Shown: positions 19,565 to 31,500 of the stretch, in pieces
How positions within the stretch are numbered: the first letter of the stretch is position 1
Layout of the letters: each line of letters begins with the position of its first letter
DNA from: Siderastrea siderea
Taxonomy: Eukaryota > Cnidaria > Anthozoa > Scleractinia > Rhizangiidae
DNA length: 64,000 nucleotides
NCBI GenBank assembly: GCA_964030785.1
Contig: OZ034968.1
Span: 73,147,427-73,211,426 of the forward strand
Direction: 5' to 3'
Translations under genes and position numbers: made by a program
The notes under the pieces: model-generated
The model's input: only the letters and a program-made list of their open reading frames with translations
Databases searched by the model: none
Told to the model about the DNA's origin: nothing

Positions 19565-22500
19565 GTTTGCCGACTAAGTGGGGCTGCATGACTGACTGAA
19601 TCACTGACTGATTGACTGACTGACTAACGATTGACTTAATGACTGACTGGCTGATTGAATGTCTGACTTACAGACTGATTTACTGACCGATTACTGACTG
19701 ACTGACCGATCGCGACTGACTGACCTACTATAATTAATGACTGGCCTCATGAATAAAGAATTGAATGCTGTAGTTTGTCAGAAAAATGACGAAAAAATAA
19801 GCGCGTTAGTAAATTATAAACAAATGGTATATTTGGAATTATAAACCTTGGTATTGAAATTTCCGAGTGAGAGTTATTATCTCACTCAGAAATTTAGTTT
19901 AATTTAGATTTAGTCAAATTTTTGACTTGACTAAATCTCATATCTTATAAGAAAGTCTTCAGAGAATTCCTCGTAACTAGATAATTATACTATGCCCGGA
20001 GTTTTCAGTTCAAGCTGTGGGAAATCATTGAGAGACCTCGCGATTTTTATATAAAACTATGATTTCAATCGACGATGGACCCCTGTTTAATAAAGTCTTT
20101 AAGCAACCAGTAACATTGTTAACTAATACATTACTGTTGTTAACGGGAGGTGGCAGTTATGGCACCGTAACGTTAAAAAATCGCAATTACAAGTTATTTG
20201 TGCTCTTTCACTCGACACAATCTAAATTTAAATGAATGGATGAATTTTCACTTATAGGAAACGCTGGAATAAGTAACTAAGGCTAAGTTTTACAAACGTA
20301 TGAAATTGAGCTCTATACAGCTGGAGACAAAAGTATAAGGGGCTAAAATTGATCAACTTTACCTGTAAACTTCAGTATTATAAAACGTGAAAAATGATGG
20401 AATAAATATGAACTTAGCAATTGCAAGATGATAAAAAGTTGTATGTGTCCTAAATTCATGGCACCAGCTTTTGCGTAAGGAGGAGAAGGCACATTTCCCA
20501 TTGTTCATCAATAAAATTCCCTTTCTCTTTTTTTCAAGTTTTAGCATAACCCAGTCTCTTTTTTTTAATAATGATAAATTAAGATCAATTATTATCTTAA
20601 CTGTTCTTACACTTCGCTAACCAGGGGCATGTAGTACCACATTCCATTTTCCTTGATGTATTCCGGAAGCGGGAAGATCACGTGATTGGATTCGTCCGTG
20701 ATGATGATGTTCAGCGGATTTTTTCTGTTAGCACAGCCCCACCTGCTGTTGTAAGCCTCGTTGTTGGTGCACCTGTGTCAAACAATTGGTTAACTGTTAC
20801 TCAGTCAGGGTTTCAGTTTGAATAAAGTGACGGGAGCACAGGGTACGATCCACCTCTTCGTATTTGACTAATTGAAACTGCTGTTGTCCAGGACTAAAGG
20901 GGTTAGTTTCTAAAGAAACTGTGGTTCTGTACCGATGGAGAAGTGAAACACAAAAATTTGGAATTATCAATTGAGTTGGTAAAGTAAATTGGCCACCGTA
21001 AAGAAATTCAAAAGCTGACGTCTCAAGCGTAAGCCCGTCGTATTGTAACTAACGTATTCGCTCTGGCAAAGGGCAGCAGCCAGTTTACCTTAGCAACTCA
21101 GCCGAGTAATTCAAATTTCCGCGTTGTTATCTACAGTTCTTTAAAAAAAAGCAATCATGGAAAACGTGAAGCATTGTTGTTAAAAGTAAATAGTACACAG
21201 ATCTTTAGAGAATGACCCCGCCCTGTTTCAAAGCAGGTGCACTTACTCTATTGTGCCAGTGTTCATTAAGGCTTAGCAAATGAGAAACCAAAGAGCAAAT
21301 TTGACCGATTAGTTACGATCCCATTTCACAGTCCACGATTTCTTCTTTTTCTTTCCCTATTGTTTTTCAGTTCCTTTTGTCATCACACAGGAAGCACAAC
21401 TTTCGCTAGTGGAGACGCCTAATAATTTAAAGCCACTGGTATAATGTAACTCCTTTCTCCAGATCCAATGAGGTTTAAAAGGAAATTAAGGCAAATATAC
21501 TAAACGAGGTCAGTAAAGGCCCAGAGGATGAGCAGATCGACCTTCTGCGCTCACTTCGCCCAGCGGACTTTCTATCCCCAAAGTAAACCTTCCTTTGAAC
21601 TGAAGAGAGGTGTAATTCAACGGACGTCCTATCAATCACAACTTTAATCGCAATCAGTTTCTCTCACCTGATTTCCCCAGACTCGTATTTAAGTTTAAAC
21701 GCTCCGACGAACTTGCTCTCTCCATAGTACAATAAATGTCCATACCCGTCACCCCTTGCTTTCACACACACTGGAATGTTACTGATCTGCTTCCAACCTC
21801 CAGCTGAGGGATCTGCAGCTAAAGCGCACATGAAAAGGGTTAAATCATACTCGGACCTCCGGCCACAAACATGATCGGGGCTTAAGCTTTCTGAAGCTTA
21901 AGGGAACTAGAAGTTGGTACTAATTTCACTTGATGGGATGCTAGTCATCACAGGTTATCCATGGCCAGCATAACGTTACTAGGGGTAAATTACTACTCCT
22001 CCCCTGGATGGGATGCTGATCCATCACAGGTGACCCAGCATAAAGTGACGAGGAGTATTAAGTTTCCCTGGATGGGATGCTAGTTTGGCCATCATAGGAT
22101 ATCCAGCATAAAGTGGATGGGTCGCTAGTCCATCGCAGGTTTATATCCCCATTTTGTTAGGCTTCCCTAACAGTTCGCTAACATATACCCTCACGTGGAG
22201 CAGAACTTCTTACCTCAGAAAATAACACAGCGGCAGCTGACAAAGGGTGCGTTCTTTTACGACTATTCCGAAATAGGAAAACTTGGAATAGATAATCGCG
22301 TTCTTTCTGGATCTGTTCTGAGTGTTTTCGTATTCAGCAGAGTCCCAGTCGATTCTGTGGTTTGTTTTTAAATGGTGCTCAGCAATGTGATTGTTGATAT
22401 CACCATTTCTAGTCGCTCGTTTGTGTTTAGTCAGACGGACGTTCAGATTTCTGCCGGTCTCACCAATATAAGTGGCCTGGCAGTCGCAGCATTTGATTTT

Positions 22501-24248
22501 ATAAACTGCTCCCCGTCTGTCGCTCGGTTCCTCTTTGTCTTTAACGTTCGTCAGTAGCTGTCGTAAAGTAGTGATAGGTTTGTGAGCAACGCGGATGTTG
22601 TAGGGTTGTAGGATTCGTGCGATAGCTTCAGAAGTCCCTTTGATGTAAGGTATGGTTGCAGTAGTGACAGGTGTCGCGTTAGTGTTCGTAGCGTTTGGTT
22701 CAAACCACAGAATCGACTGGGACTGAATGCGTTACCTACAGTACGGACTACTATCAACGAATCACTCTGGAAAGCTGGTTTACTAACTCAGAACAAACAC
22801 CACTGAACCGTTGCCAACAGCTACCTGCACCTTACAAACGTCTGATTGCCGACAATAACAAGACAGACAAACAATAGACAAACCGACTTATTTGACTAAC
22901 AATAGACCAACGGACATTTGACTAACAAAAGACGGATCGAAACGCACCAATCACGTTTAACAGTCTTCACAGCCAATAACATCACGGCTTAACTGACAGA
23001 CGACTAATAACATCACGAGATCGTCGACCAATCAGGACAACGACCAGAGACTTATAACATCTACTGACGATTCACAGTTCACTTGACTCTGATGATGACT
23101 TCCGCTCAGGTTGTCGAAACGTCAGTCAATGTCACCTCAAACAGTCCTTCTCAGGACTACACTCACCCGGACGATCACAATTTACCGAATTATGATATGA
23201 CTCCTGGGTTCAACCATTTACAGTTTTAAAAGGAATCTATCAAAAACTTTGACAACCAATTAACCAGTTTAGAGAATCAAGAGATTACGGGAGTTACTAG
23301 ACCATGTAATAACTATGTGTAACAATCCCTTATTTGATAGTTTACACCTGTGATAACTGGCAGCCAGTTACTGAAAAATGTAAGAAAAAATACATTTGTT
23401 TGCACTGCAAATATATAGAGTTGTTACGTAAATAATCATAGCTTATTTTTGCGCAGGAGATTTTTTCCTCGCAAGGGACGTAGTCATGACAAAGAATTTA
23501 TTTTCTTTTACCCTGAATATGTTCAAGCCTATGTTTAATATTTCTATAAAAATCTAAGTCATATTCTTCAAAATACTTATCTGAAAACTGCGGTCAACAG
23601 CGGTTTTTGAAGAACCACCATAATTTTATCCAGCACAGAATCAAATTTAGAACTACCCTGCTTGCCGAACAAAATAAACAGTAAACCAGCTATGCTTTTG
23701 GTTCTGGCTTTTCGTGGTTTTGTTTTTAGGTTCTCTGGTTTTCCACCCTCCACAAAAACCAACGTTTCCAAATTGCAGGTCGATCTTGAAATAGAGAACT
23801 TGAAGGACCCGGCTACGTAGGCTTCAACCTCATTCAGTGTTCCTTTTCAGTTTTTGGAATTTAGATTTATCAACTTAGTTCATGAAATAAATTGGTCACC
23901 GTGAGGAAATTGTGAGCTGACGTTTCGAGCGTTAGCCCCTCGTCAAAGGTAAATCGCTCTGACGAAGGGCCAATGCTCGAAACATCAGCTCTCAATTTCC
24001 TTAAGATGGCCAATTTACTTCATCAACATAGTTTTTAAATCCAAATTTCCTTGAGGCAGCACCACAGTTTCTTTAGAAACTAACCCCTCGTTCCGTGACT
24101 TGTTTTTTTGTTCTGACTAGTTAGAAATAAATGTCCTTTTCAAAAGAAATTCTATAGCGCAAACTAAGAGCTAACGAAATAAAAAGTGGTACTTACCCTG
24201 AGCTATTGAACTTCCGATAAAAACCAACAAAATTACTCGGAAAACCAT
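19257..24248 (-). CDS. Secreted four-cysteine protein A, unknown family
   Basis: Four exons read on the minus strand: 24197-24248, 21668-21812, 20611-20772 and 19257-19413, all with GT-AG borders and phases 1, 2, 2. Total 516 bp, 171 residues. Exon 1 is a signal peptide (VILLVFIGSSIAQ) with cleavage expected near its end. The mature part has four Cys, in PVCVKA, RCTNN, SRWGC and QVCFDV, all conserved in the paralogue at 26044, so two disulfides are likely. Other shared blocks are YNSRWGC, PLNIIITD, YYMP, YSDELVF and FWYGEDL..DNQG. No membrane anchor or known catalytic motif. Repeating aromatic/hydrophobic strands suggest a compact beta domain, but I do not recognise the family. It is presumably secreted or matrix-associated. 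The gene converges on GPCR-A and diverges from its own paralogue. Its long introns are full of repeats. Confidence 0.85.
19486..19735. repeat. (ACAG)n microsatellite and diverged TGAC-rich flank
   Basis: About 17 tandem GACA tetramers (19496-19565), followed by 170 bp of ACTGACTG-like variants. Lies in intron 3 of secreted protein A. Too short and uniform for a CRISPR-like array. Confidence 0.9.
20885..21085 (+). repeat. Dispersed repeat, copy 1 of the CTGACG(T)TTCGAGCG family
   Basis: Shared blocks: GGGGTTAGTTTCTAAAGAAACTGTGG, then GAAGTGAAACACAAAAATTT, then GTAAATTGGCCACCGTAAAGAAATTC, then AAGCTGACGTCTCAAGCG. The same order recurs, whole or inverted, at 23870-24105, 45520-45910 and 46185-46385. 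It lies in intron 2 of secreted protein A. Confidence 0.7.
21935..22145 (+). repeat. Tandem repeat with GGATGGGATGCTAGTCCATC units
   Basis: Three diverged units of roughly 70 bp, each with TGGATGGGATGCTAGT, CATCACAGGTTATCC and CCAGCATAA blocks. A single related unit lies at about 32860-32920. Non-coding, intron 1 of secreted protein A. Confidence 0.7.
22340..22703 (-). pseudogene. Penelope-like retroelement GIY-YIG endonuclease fragment
   Basis: Read on the minus strand, one frame runs from about 22703 to 22340. It contains IPYIKGTSEAIARIL, LLTNVKDKEEPSDRRGAVY, KIKCCDCQATYIGETGR and LTKHKRATRNGDINNHIAEH. The VYKIKC..C..TYIGETGR arrangement is the GIY-YIG endonuclease domain, with its Zn-like Cys pair, found at the C-terminus of Penelope-like elements. 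The reverse transcriptase is missing. The fragment abuts, in inverse orientation, the C-terminal piece that begins at about 22695. It lies in intron 1 of secreted protein A. Confidence 0.8.
22695..23165 (+). mobile_element. Penelope-like element 3' end (C-terminus and tail)
   Basis: After a short copy of the HRIDWD region, the frame continues YSTDYYQRITLESWFTNSEQ and on to a stop at 22877, matching the usual C-terminal extension after the GIY-YIG domain. The following 290 bp are non-coding and end with CTGATGATGACTTCCGCTCA..GTCGAAACGTCAGTCA (23091-23130), the conserved Penelope tail. This has CTGATGA and GAAAC blocks like a hammerhead ribozyme core, but I cannot form all three stems with confidence. 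Confidence 0.75.
23870..24105. repeat. Dispersed repeat, copy 2 of the CTGACGTTTCGAGCG family
   Basis: It contains GAGCTGACGTTTCGAGCGTT and its inverse (GCTCGAAACATCAGCTC) about 50 bp apart, then the GGCCAATTTACTTCATCAAC block and AGTTTCTTTAGAAACTAACCCC. So it forms an internal palindrome with side arms shared with the copies at 20885 and 45520. Confidence 0.75.
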
Positions 24249-24341
24249 CTCGTCTATCGGTGGTATGGATAAGTGAGACGTTTCAGGTGGGTTTTGAAAT
24301 GATTCCCTGTTCTTCCCTACTTTTTTTTTTTTAGAAGTAAC

Positions 24342-24348
24342 CTTTATA
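24342..24348 (-). promoter_or_regulatory. TATA box candidate of secreted protein A
   Basis: TATAAAG on the gene's strand, about 95 bp before the ATG. This would leave a leader of roughly 65 bp that includes a poly-purine run. Position and match are good but untested. Confidence 0.4.
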
Positions 24349-24610
24349 CAATTTAGTTAACTCCTTTATGAGAAAAAAGAAATTAACATCACTCTATTAT
24401 CCTTCATACGCACCATAAAACAACTGACATTTATTGTAACAAAAAATTAAACAAGAGCTGAAATGTTTGATCTGTGTAACAATTGTCATGCGAGTGAGCT
24501 GTGTAACAGTAGCGTTAGTACTGTGTTGCCAAGGAGACCAAATCAGTTGTTTACAAGCGCCAATCAACCTTTAACGATTCAATCACCATGATTGTAATCC
24601 TGCTATAAGC

Positions 24611-24787
24611 TAGCATGTTCCAGGCGTTCAGTTAGTGGAGAGCGAGCAAAAAATAAAGCGAGCGAAAAATAAAGCGAGCGAAAGAGCGGGAAAAAACGAG
24701 GGGCCAATCTCCCCTCGTTTTTTCCTGCTCTTTCGCTCGGTTTATTTTTCGCTCGCGCTCCACTAACTGAACGCCTGGAACAGGCTA
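24611..24787. mobile_element. Foldback MITE with perfect 9-bp TSD
   Basis: The arms start TAGCATGTTCCAGGCGTTCA and end in the inverse of TAGCCTGTTCCAGGCG, meeting at AGGGGCCAATCTCCCCT. They include GCGAGCGAAA blocks and an AAAAAACGAGG inner stem. The flanks are GCTATAAGC on both sides (24602-24610 and 24788-24796), a perfect 9-bp duplication. Same family as 37980-38194. Mutator-like by TSD length and TAGCCTG end. Confidence 0.9.
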
Positions 24788-26043
24788 GCTATAAGCTCGT
24801 TATTTACCGACGAGTGCATTGATTTCAGTGTTTTAGTATTTCCAGAGATCTTATATCTGTCACCACATGGCACAAGTCATGAATTTTCAACCCACACAAG
24901 CATGCTCATCTGAATTTAACAGACGTCCTCGATGAGCGTTATAGAAAAATTCATAACCATCGAGAAACTGACCAAAACATTTAAAGTAACCATGAAAGTT
25001 TATCGCTTGCACTAATCAAAACTGACTTAAGTTTAGGTTTTGGAAGAACCAAGGGCGACAACCGTCCAAAGCTAGTAAACATTTTATTAACTATGCACTA
25101 TTTCTTCCCACTCAGCCTTCTGGGGATTTCTCCCCCGCTTCCTGTACGCATGTCCTTTCGGCAAACCTTCCTACGGATCCTTTTGTGACCCTTGCCCCAG
25201 AGCCTTTGGTTTCTTCACCCGAGTATTCGCAAAAGACAAGAGCTCCTAGGTCGACTTTGGTGTCGAAAGTGGCCCTTTTTTATGATATCTCGAGACCTCC
25301 CAGGCTACAGCCATCCCTATTGTCATTTCCAAAAGAATGGCCAGGTATTTCCTACAGATTAGTAGTCACTTCTAGTAGTAAAAGGCGAATTGTTGAAAAC
25401 TTTCACGGCTGTTTTAATTTATTAGTATTTAAACAAACAATAAATATTTACCTAAAGATTAATTAAAAACCCAGCTTAACATAACATTTATTTGAACTAT
25501 TTATTGGTGTCTTTATCTTTGTAATTTTCTCCTTTGACGTGTTCACGAGGGAAATATTAAAATAACGACTACTATTTAAACATATCATAACATAACATTT
25601 TATTCAGAATGTGAAACCAAAACACACCTCCTGAAAGGAAAAAAAGTATGGTTATTCCTATTAAGAACTTGCGCACTATAAAGATATGGCGCATTATGGC
25701 GAGACATGTGCGCATGATCAGTAGGAGGCTATGACTGGAGCAGGGAGGGGTAGGGTGTGCTTGTTTGGTCGGTGTTGAGGCACTCGAGGACAAAGGCAAC
25801 AAATGTGGACGTGAGAAAAGATAAGTAGGAAAATTGAGGTATTTTTTAATATAACCAGTTTGTATGTCATGCTTTTAAGTAGAATGAAAATATTTTCTTT
25901 TCTAATTAAAATTGCTCATAAAATATATTAAACACAGACTTAGGAGAAGAAGGAAAACACAAGCCTTTTTCACTTCCAATCAGTCAGACATTCAATCGAA
26001 GAAAGAGGCTTTGGACAATATCACTCGCAGAACCGAGAGAAAC

Positions 26044-28484
26044 ATGCTTTTGCCGATTCTTCTCCTTGGCGTTATAGTTCCGGGTCTTTCTCAACAGTTA
26101 AGTAAGCAAAATTTCAACTTTACGTTACTCCTTAACCCTAATTTAGCACTCGCAGCGCTTTACATAGAACAAGCTCTTAAGATTACGCTTTTTTCAAAAA
26201 TTCATTGCCGGCCATTTCCTGATACAACAAGTATGGCCAGAAACTTGCTGTAATCTTGCAATGGTGAAAGCACAGGCTTGTCATCCTTTGTTTGTGTGGT
26301 GTCCTGTGTATCTATAATGGCCGTATCGGTTTATGAACTAGTGAAACTAAAGGCGAAATTTAGCGCTTTAAAAACTGAAGAAAATGAAATAAAAACTCTT
26401 AAACTTGCTGCAGATTTTGATTTTTTGGTGATTTCAGGCTCGCGAAAGTGATGTTTTCAAAATAACGGTCGGACTCACTTTTATTTTGAAACATTATTTT
26501 CGCGAGTCTTAAATCACCATAAAAGCAAAACCTTATGGAAGCAATTTCAGGTGTTTTTATTTCATTTTGTTCAGTCTTAAAAGCCCTAAATTTCGCCTTT
26601 AGTTTCGCTAGTTTATTAACTGATACGGACATTATAGATACACAGTACACCACACCAACAGAGGATGGTGAGCCTGTGATGAAAGTAAGGAAATATCTGA
26701 TAAACTTGAGAGACAAAATAAGCTAAAATAATGGCTCAGAAACTCAAAGTCTAGTCTGAATTGCAGTTTTAATTTCTGGCCGTTAAGCTGCAAAATCGAA
26801 TTTAAAAAACTGCAGACCAGGTGGACACCTAAACGGTTTGCTATCAATCCGAAGTGGTCTAAAATTAGTAAGCAGTCAGGGGCACCCAACGAGAAAATTT
26901 TGGCAAAATACTTGAAGTATCATTTTCTACTTTCTTAGATTGTTTTAGAGCTTTTCAAAGGTGTGTAAGCTAATACAGATTGATCTGTTCGGCCTTTTTA
27001 GCTGAAATTTAGGCCGCAGGAAATTTTAGGAAACAGAATCCTATCCGCCGAATTTCCGAGCTGATGATGGCTCTATGAAAATGCTAGCTGACCTTATTTT
27101 GCACTCTAAACAACATATTTGTCCCTACAAAAACAATAGGAACTAATTATAATGAGGGGGACATTGGGGCCTATCAGAAACCGAAAAACCGGCCAAAATT
27201 TTCACCAAAACCGAAAAACCGGAAGAAAAATCGCTCAAAACCGAAAAAACGCCGAGAATAATGACCAAAACTGCAAATTCGTGATTTTCAGTCCCTCAAC
27301 TCTTGATACAACAGCCAAAATATTGGCCCTAGGGACGATTCAATGCCCGTGTTATACTGCTTGCAGCGCCAATTTGATGCGCATTATCCCGAAGAAATTT
27401 TTGCAATGTTCAACCAAAGGAATCGCTTCTTCCATTGTCTCCGTCTCATTTGAAGGTGAAACTTTTGTAACTCGTGATGAACTCAAAAAGGTTCGTACAA
27501 TACGCCAATTTGCTCTCAAGAACCGAATCACCGCTTTTTTGTTCATAAAAACCGAAACCCGAATGTCAAAAAGGGAAAAAACCGTAAACCGCAGTGGATA
27601 CCAAAACCGAAAAACCGGAGATTTTGAGTGCAAAAACCGAAAAACCGATCTCAAAAGTGACCAAAACCGTAAAACCGAAAAACCCAATGTCCCCCTCTAT
27701 AATCAGTCCCCTTGTTACGAAAGTCGGAGGTAATGTTTCGCCAAAGAAATCTCTAGCTTTAACTGCATTAAATCCGAATATCTCAGGCGGTTTTAGGCCT
27801 TCCGAACAGGTATTTCCCGAAACGAACCGTTGGGTGCCTCTGAGCAGTCTGGCTGGTCCCTAGGCTCAGTCTCCAGCCGTGAGTGTTTCGATGCGCCCGT
27901 GATTCTCGCCACTTTCACGGCTGAGCGCACAGGTTTGGTTGTATGTCCGTGACTTCATTACAATTTTAATAATTGTTTAGACAATCTACACGTCGATTGC
28001 ATAAATTTTATCGTTTTTTTTTTTGCATTGTCTTGAGAAAAAGCGAAATGCGAAAAGTATTTCCTGAAACGCCTCCTAAAAGTGTGAAATTTCAAAAGAA
28101 AGACGAAATCCCGCTAAATTATGCCGCGCATTCTGCCCCGCAAATTTCAGGGGGTTTGTCTCTGATTGGTCAGTCTAAACAATAGCGCCCAGCCGTGCAT
28201 GAAGGTGGCGAGAATCGCGGGCGCATCGAGACACTCACGGCTGGAGACTGAGCCTAGCTAGCCTGCGTAGCAAGCGTTTCCGTAAGGCTTTCCGCCCGTT
28301 GTAGGCGTTTTTCGCTTTTAGGCTGCGCAAAAATTGGGGCGAGCGCAACACTGATGGAAGCAACGGGGAGGGGGAGGGGAGGCGAGAAAAGGAAACGCTT
28401 GCCCGCAAACCCCATGATTTTGTAAAACGCCCCTTTGACACTTTCGCAGTTGGATAAATTCACAGTGTGACAGCTGGTCAATAA

Positions 28485-28532
<48 letters not shown>

Positions 28533-28544
28533 TCGAGGTCAGGA

Positions 28545-28575
<31 letters not shown>

Positions 28576-31500
28576 TCCTGACCGAGCGCCAAATATTTTC
28601 CCGTCCGGCCCGACCTAACTCAGTCAATAAGCATTTTATCATATGACCACTGAATTTTTTTTTGTCTTTCTTTCGTGGATACAGACGCGGCGGCCCGTTT
28701 CGCGCGCATTTTGAAAAGCCAATGGTAGCTTGTAATTTGTTTGGGAAGCCAGTAAAGTGCATTTGAACTGCGATGTGCGTACAAATTTTTGAACTTCTGT
28801 TAAAATTGTCAACCAAATCTCCAAGTTTCAGCTCCATTCCAAGAAGATTTAAATCCGACTAAATTCCTCGTACATGATTGCAGTTAGTAGAAATTTCGAA
28901 GGAAACGTTTATGAAGGACTACAACAAAGAATTTGCACGACGTTTCGGCTAGTCGTGCTCGTCTCTCAGCGAAGACTGAATTTATCCTGATTGAACAACT
29001 TAGCGACGTTTCTTGTGAGCCGAAATTCACAATTGGTTTGAACGAGAGGATTAATTAATTTTCCACCAAGGATTTTGGATGTTAAAAACAACATTAGATC
29101 TTAATTTATGAAACTACATAAAGACTTGGAAAGGGATTGTACAGGCAGTTCAGTATTTTGCTACGCTTTGTTTCCCTGCGGCTTCAAGTTGTTTAGTTTA
29201 CCACGGATCGTAGGACTTCATGAACGTCTGCTGTTGCTGCTTAGTCCTTGAATTCGCTAGTTCCTCGACGATGTTGAGCTCTGCATTACAGTTGATGTCC
29301 AAATTGTGCTTAAAATGCTTCGTGAAAACAAGCGGGAAACTGTGTCATTGCCAGGTTAGTCGTAAACATGTACTCGCATTTTGTTTGTTGTGATTTAAAA
29401 ATTACGCAGCAGAAAAAGAAATTTGAGTTTACTTCGCATTTGCATTTTTTCTTCAATGTTTATCATGACTTCAAACCAGGATACGTCTTTGTCCGATTAT
29501 GTTGTTTCAGTTTTTGACGGCTTTTAGTTCGATTTTATTGTTGTTGTCAGGAGTATTTCTTCATCATTTACCAAGTTTAAACACGTTTTGTTTTAATTTT
29601 TGCGCCTGCAAACTACATCGCTTTCTAGATAGTAAAGTTTTAATAAACATGTTGGACATTCTTTGCTTTTTACAAAAATCTTAACTATCGTTCATCTGAA
29701 TTCAAAGCTGTGGAATCAACTGGTTCCAATCCCGTCATCTTGCGGCAGTAGCGGGGCCGTACGCTTTTCTAGTAGGGCCGTACGGCTTTTTCCGTCCCTG
29801 CTAGAGCGAGGCATACGGCCCTCATACGGGACTTTTTTTCATATGGTTTTCCAAGGAAATTGCGCGCGGGTCCGTACGGGTCATACGAGCCTGCTGTTTC
29901 CCAAACTCCGTCAAAACAGTCTATCCACTTGTGCATTAAAACGGCTGCTCCAAACTCTATCAAGCAACAGTCCTTGTCGCAAGAATGTTCGTGTAGATTC
30001 CTCCGTGTCGGAAAAAGCTTGCCGCAAGTCTTTGAGATCTGCCGTCGGATCAGGACAAAAATGATCTTGAGAGGAACTTCAGGTAAAAGTAGTGATAGTG
30101 AGAAGAATTCCCCGATATCGAGAACCAGTTCGTTGTGTTCATGCGGGTCACGCTTAAATGAACATACCTGATTTGATTGACGGATTTATCACTTGGCAAT
30201 CAACACTACCATGCTGCGCCAATCAGGAAACTCCGTTCGTGGACGAACGGGTTTTTCAAAATCGTGGGGTTTGCGGGCAAGCGTTTCCTTCTTTCCTTTC
30301 CCCTCCCCCTCCACGCACTTTTTTGCCCCCGCCCCAATTTTCCCGCCGCCAGAAAAGCGAAAAGTGCATCGAACGTGCGGAAAGCCTTACCGAAACGCTT
30401 GCTACGCAGGCTAGAGCCTAGCTGGTCCCCGAGCGTCTTTTATTTCTTTCACACTTACATCCTATTTAGTAAGAATTCAGTCGATGTGTCAGTGGCTAGT
30501 TTGTAAACGTGAAAAGTTGACCAGCACTCAGCTTTTTACTATTACCCAAGCCGTCCATCTTTGACACATGTTAAGACACTGCCTGAAACAATAAGCACAT
30601 AAAATTTACGCAACAGTGGTGAAACACCTTTCCTGTTTCGAAAGAAGTATTGATTTTGTAATCATAGCAGTATTTTATTACAAAAAAGTTATAACACCTA
30701 TTTATGTTGGCTAGGTAACAAGACATTTGAGTGGCATCAGCTTAACCTGAGGGAGGTATGCTTTGAGTGCACTGGCAACCGCTACGGCCCTATAAGCAAC
30801 TTCATTTCCGAACCCCGTCTTGTGGCGGCCATGAAATTGGTATACAAAAGTGGTGAGATACGGTGAGTGGACCATAAAAGTATCTATTGCTAAAAACGAC
30901 CCACGCGAAGCGCTCATACTTTTGTATCTTTCCCTAGTCTCACTTGATGTGTTCACAATTGTCTTAGACCTATCGCTGCACTTGAGCCGCATTCAAGTGC
31001 ACACAACGGGTGACAATTATCTTACGCTAGCACTTGGGCTGATTTGCAGTGTAAAAACAGAGCAACTGAAAGAAAGCTCTATAGTCAGACAATCTTTAAA
31101 AATAACTATTGACCTTCGTTATAACGGTCATAATAGTTTTTACTCTAGTCTCATGAAAATGACTGACTATTATAACTTATCTGACTTTAATTGTAATCAG
31201 TCATTGAATGAAGGTAAAATCAAACAAAATGTAGAGCTCATGAAAAAGAAATATATCTCTTATTGGAACCAAACCCTTCAACATTCGCAAAAACTTAGTT
31301 TTTATTACACAGTCAAACAGAATTATAGCCTTTCTGCCTACCTAGATCTAACAAGAAAGAACCCATCTGCAAAATCATTAGTAAAACTGAGAATTAGCAG
31401 TCAGTAAACTTCGGATTGAAACAGGTAGATACAACAAAATACCTCGTGATGAGAGGTTATGTAGTCTCTGCAATTGTAACAAAATTGAAGATGAAACTCA

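Larger units (their letters stand above)
24249..26043. other. Divergent spacer between the secreted-protein paralogues
   Basis: 1.8 kb between two start codons pointing outwards, so it should contain both promoters. A TATA-like box is listed for the minus gene. The plus gene shows only a weaker CATAAAATATAT at about 25917. A 177-bp hairpin transposon at 24611 splits the spacer. It is also the symmetry axis of the mirror-image locus. Confidence 0.6.

Noticed and set aside
19496..19565. CRISPR-like array
   Set aside because: Pure tetranucleotide microsatellite in an animal intron, no spacers.
27155..27260. Telomeric repeat array
   Set aside because: The motif is irregular, not TTAGGG, and lies symmetrically within transposon TIRs.
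27152..27863. Lys/Arg/Asn/Thr-rich open frames (KTEKPK, QNRKTG)
   Set aside because: Produced by the ACCGAAAAACCG subterminal repeats of a TIR element.
28478..28837. 119-codon minus-strand frame
   Set aside because: It crosses a hairpin MITE, so half of the peptide is transposon arm; the rest has no recognisable domain.
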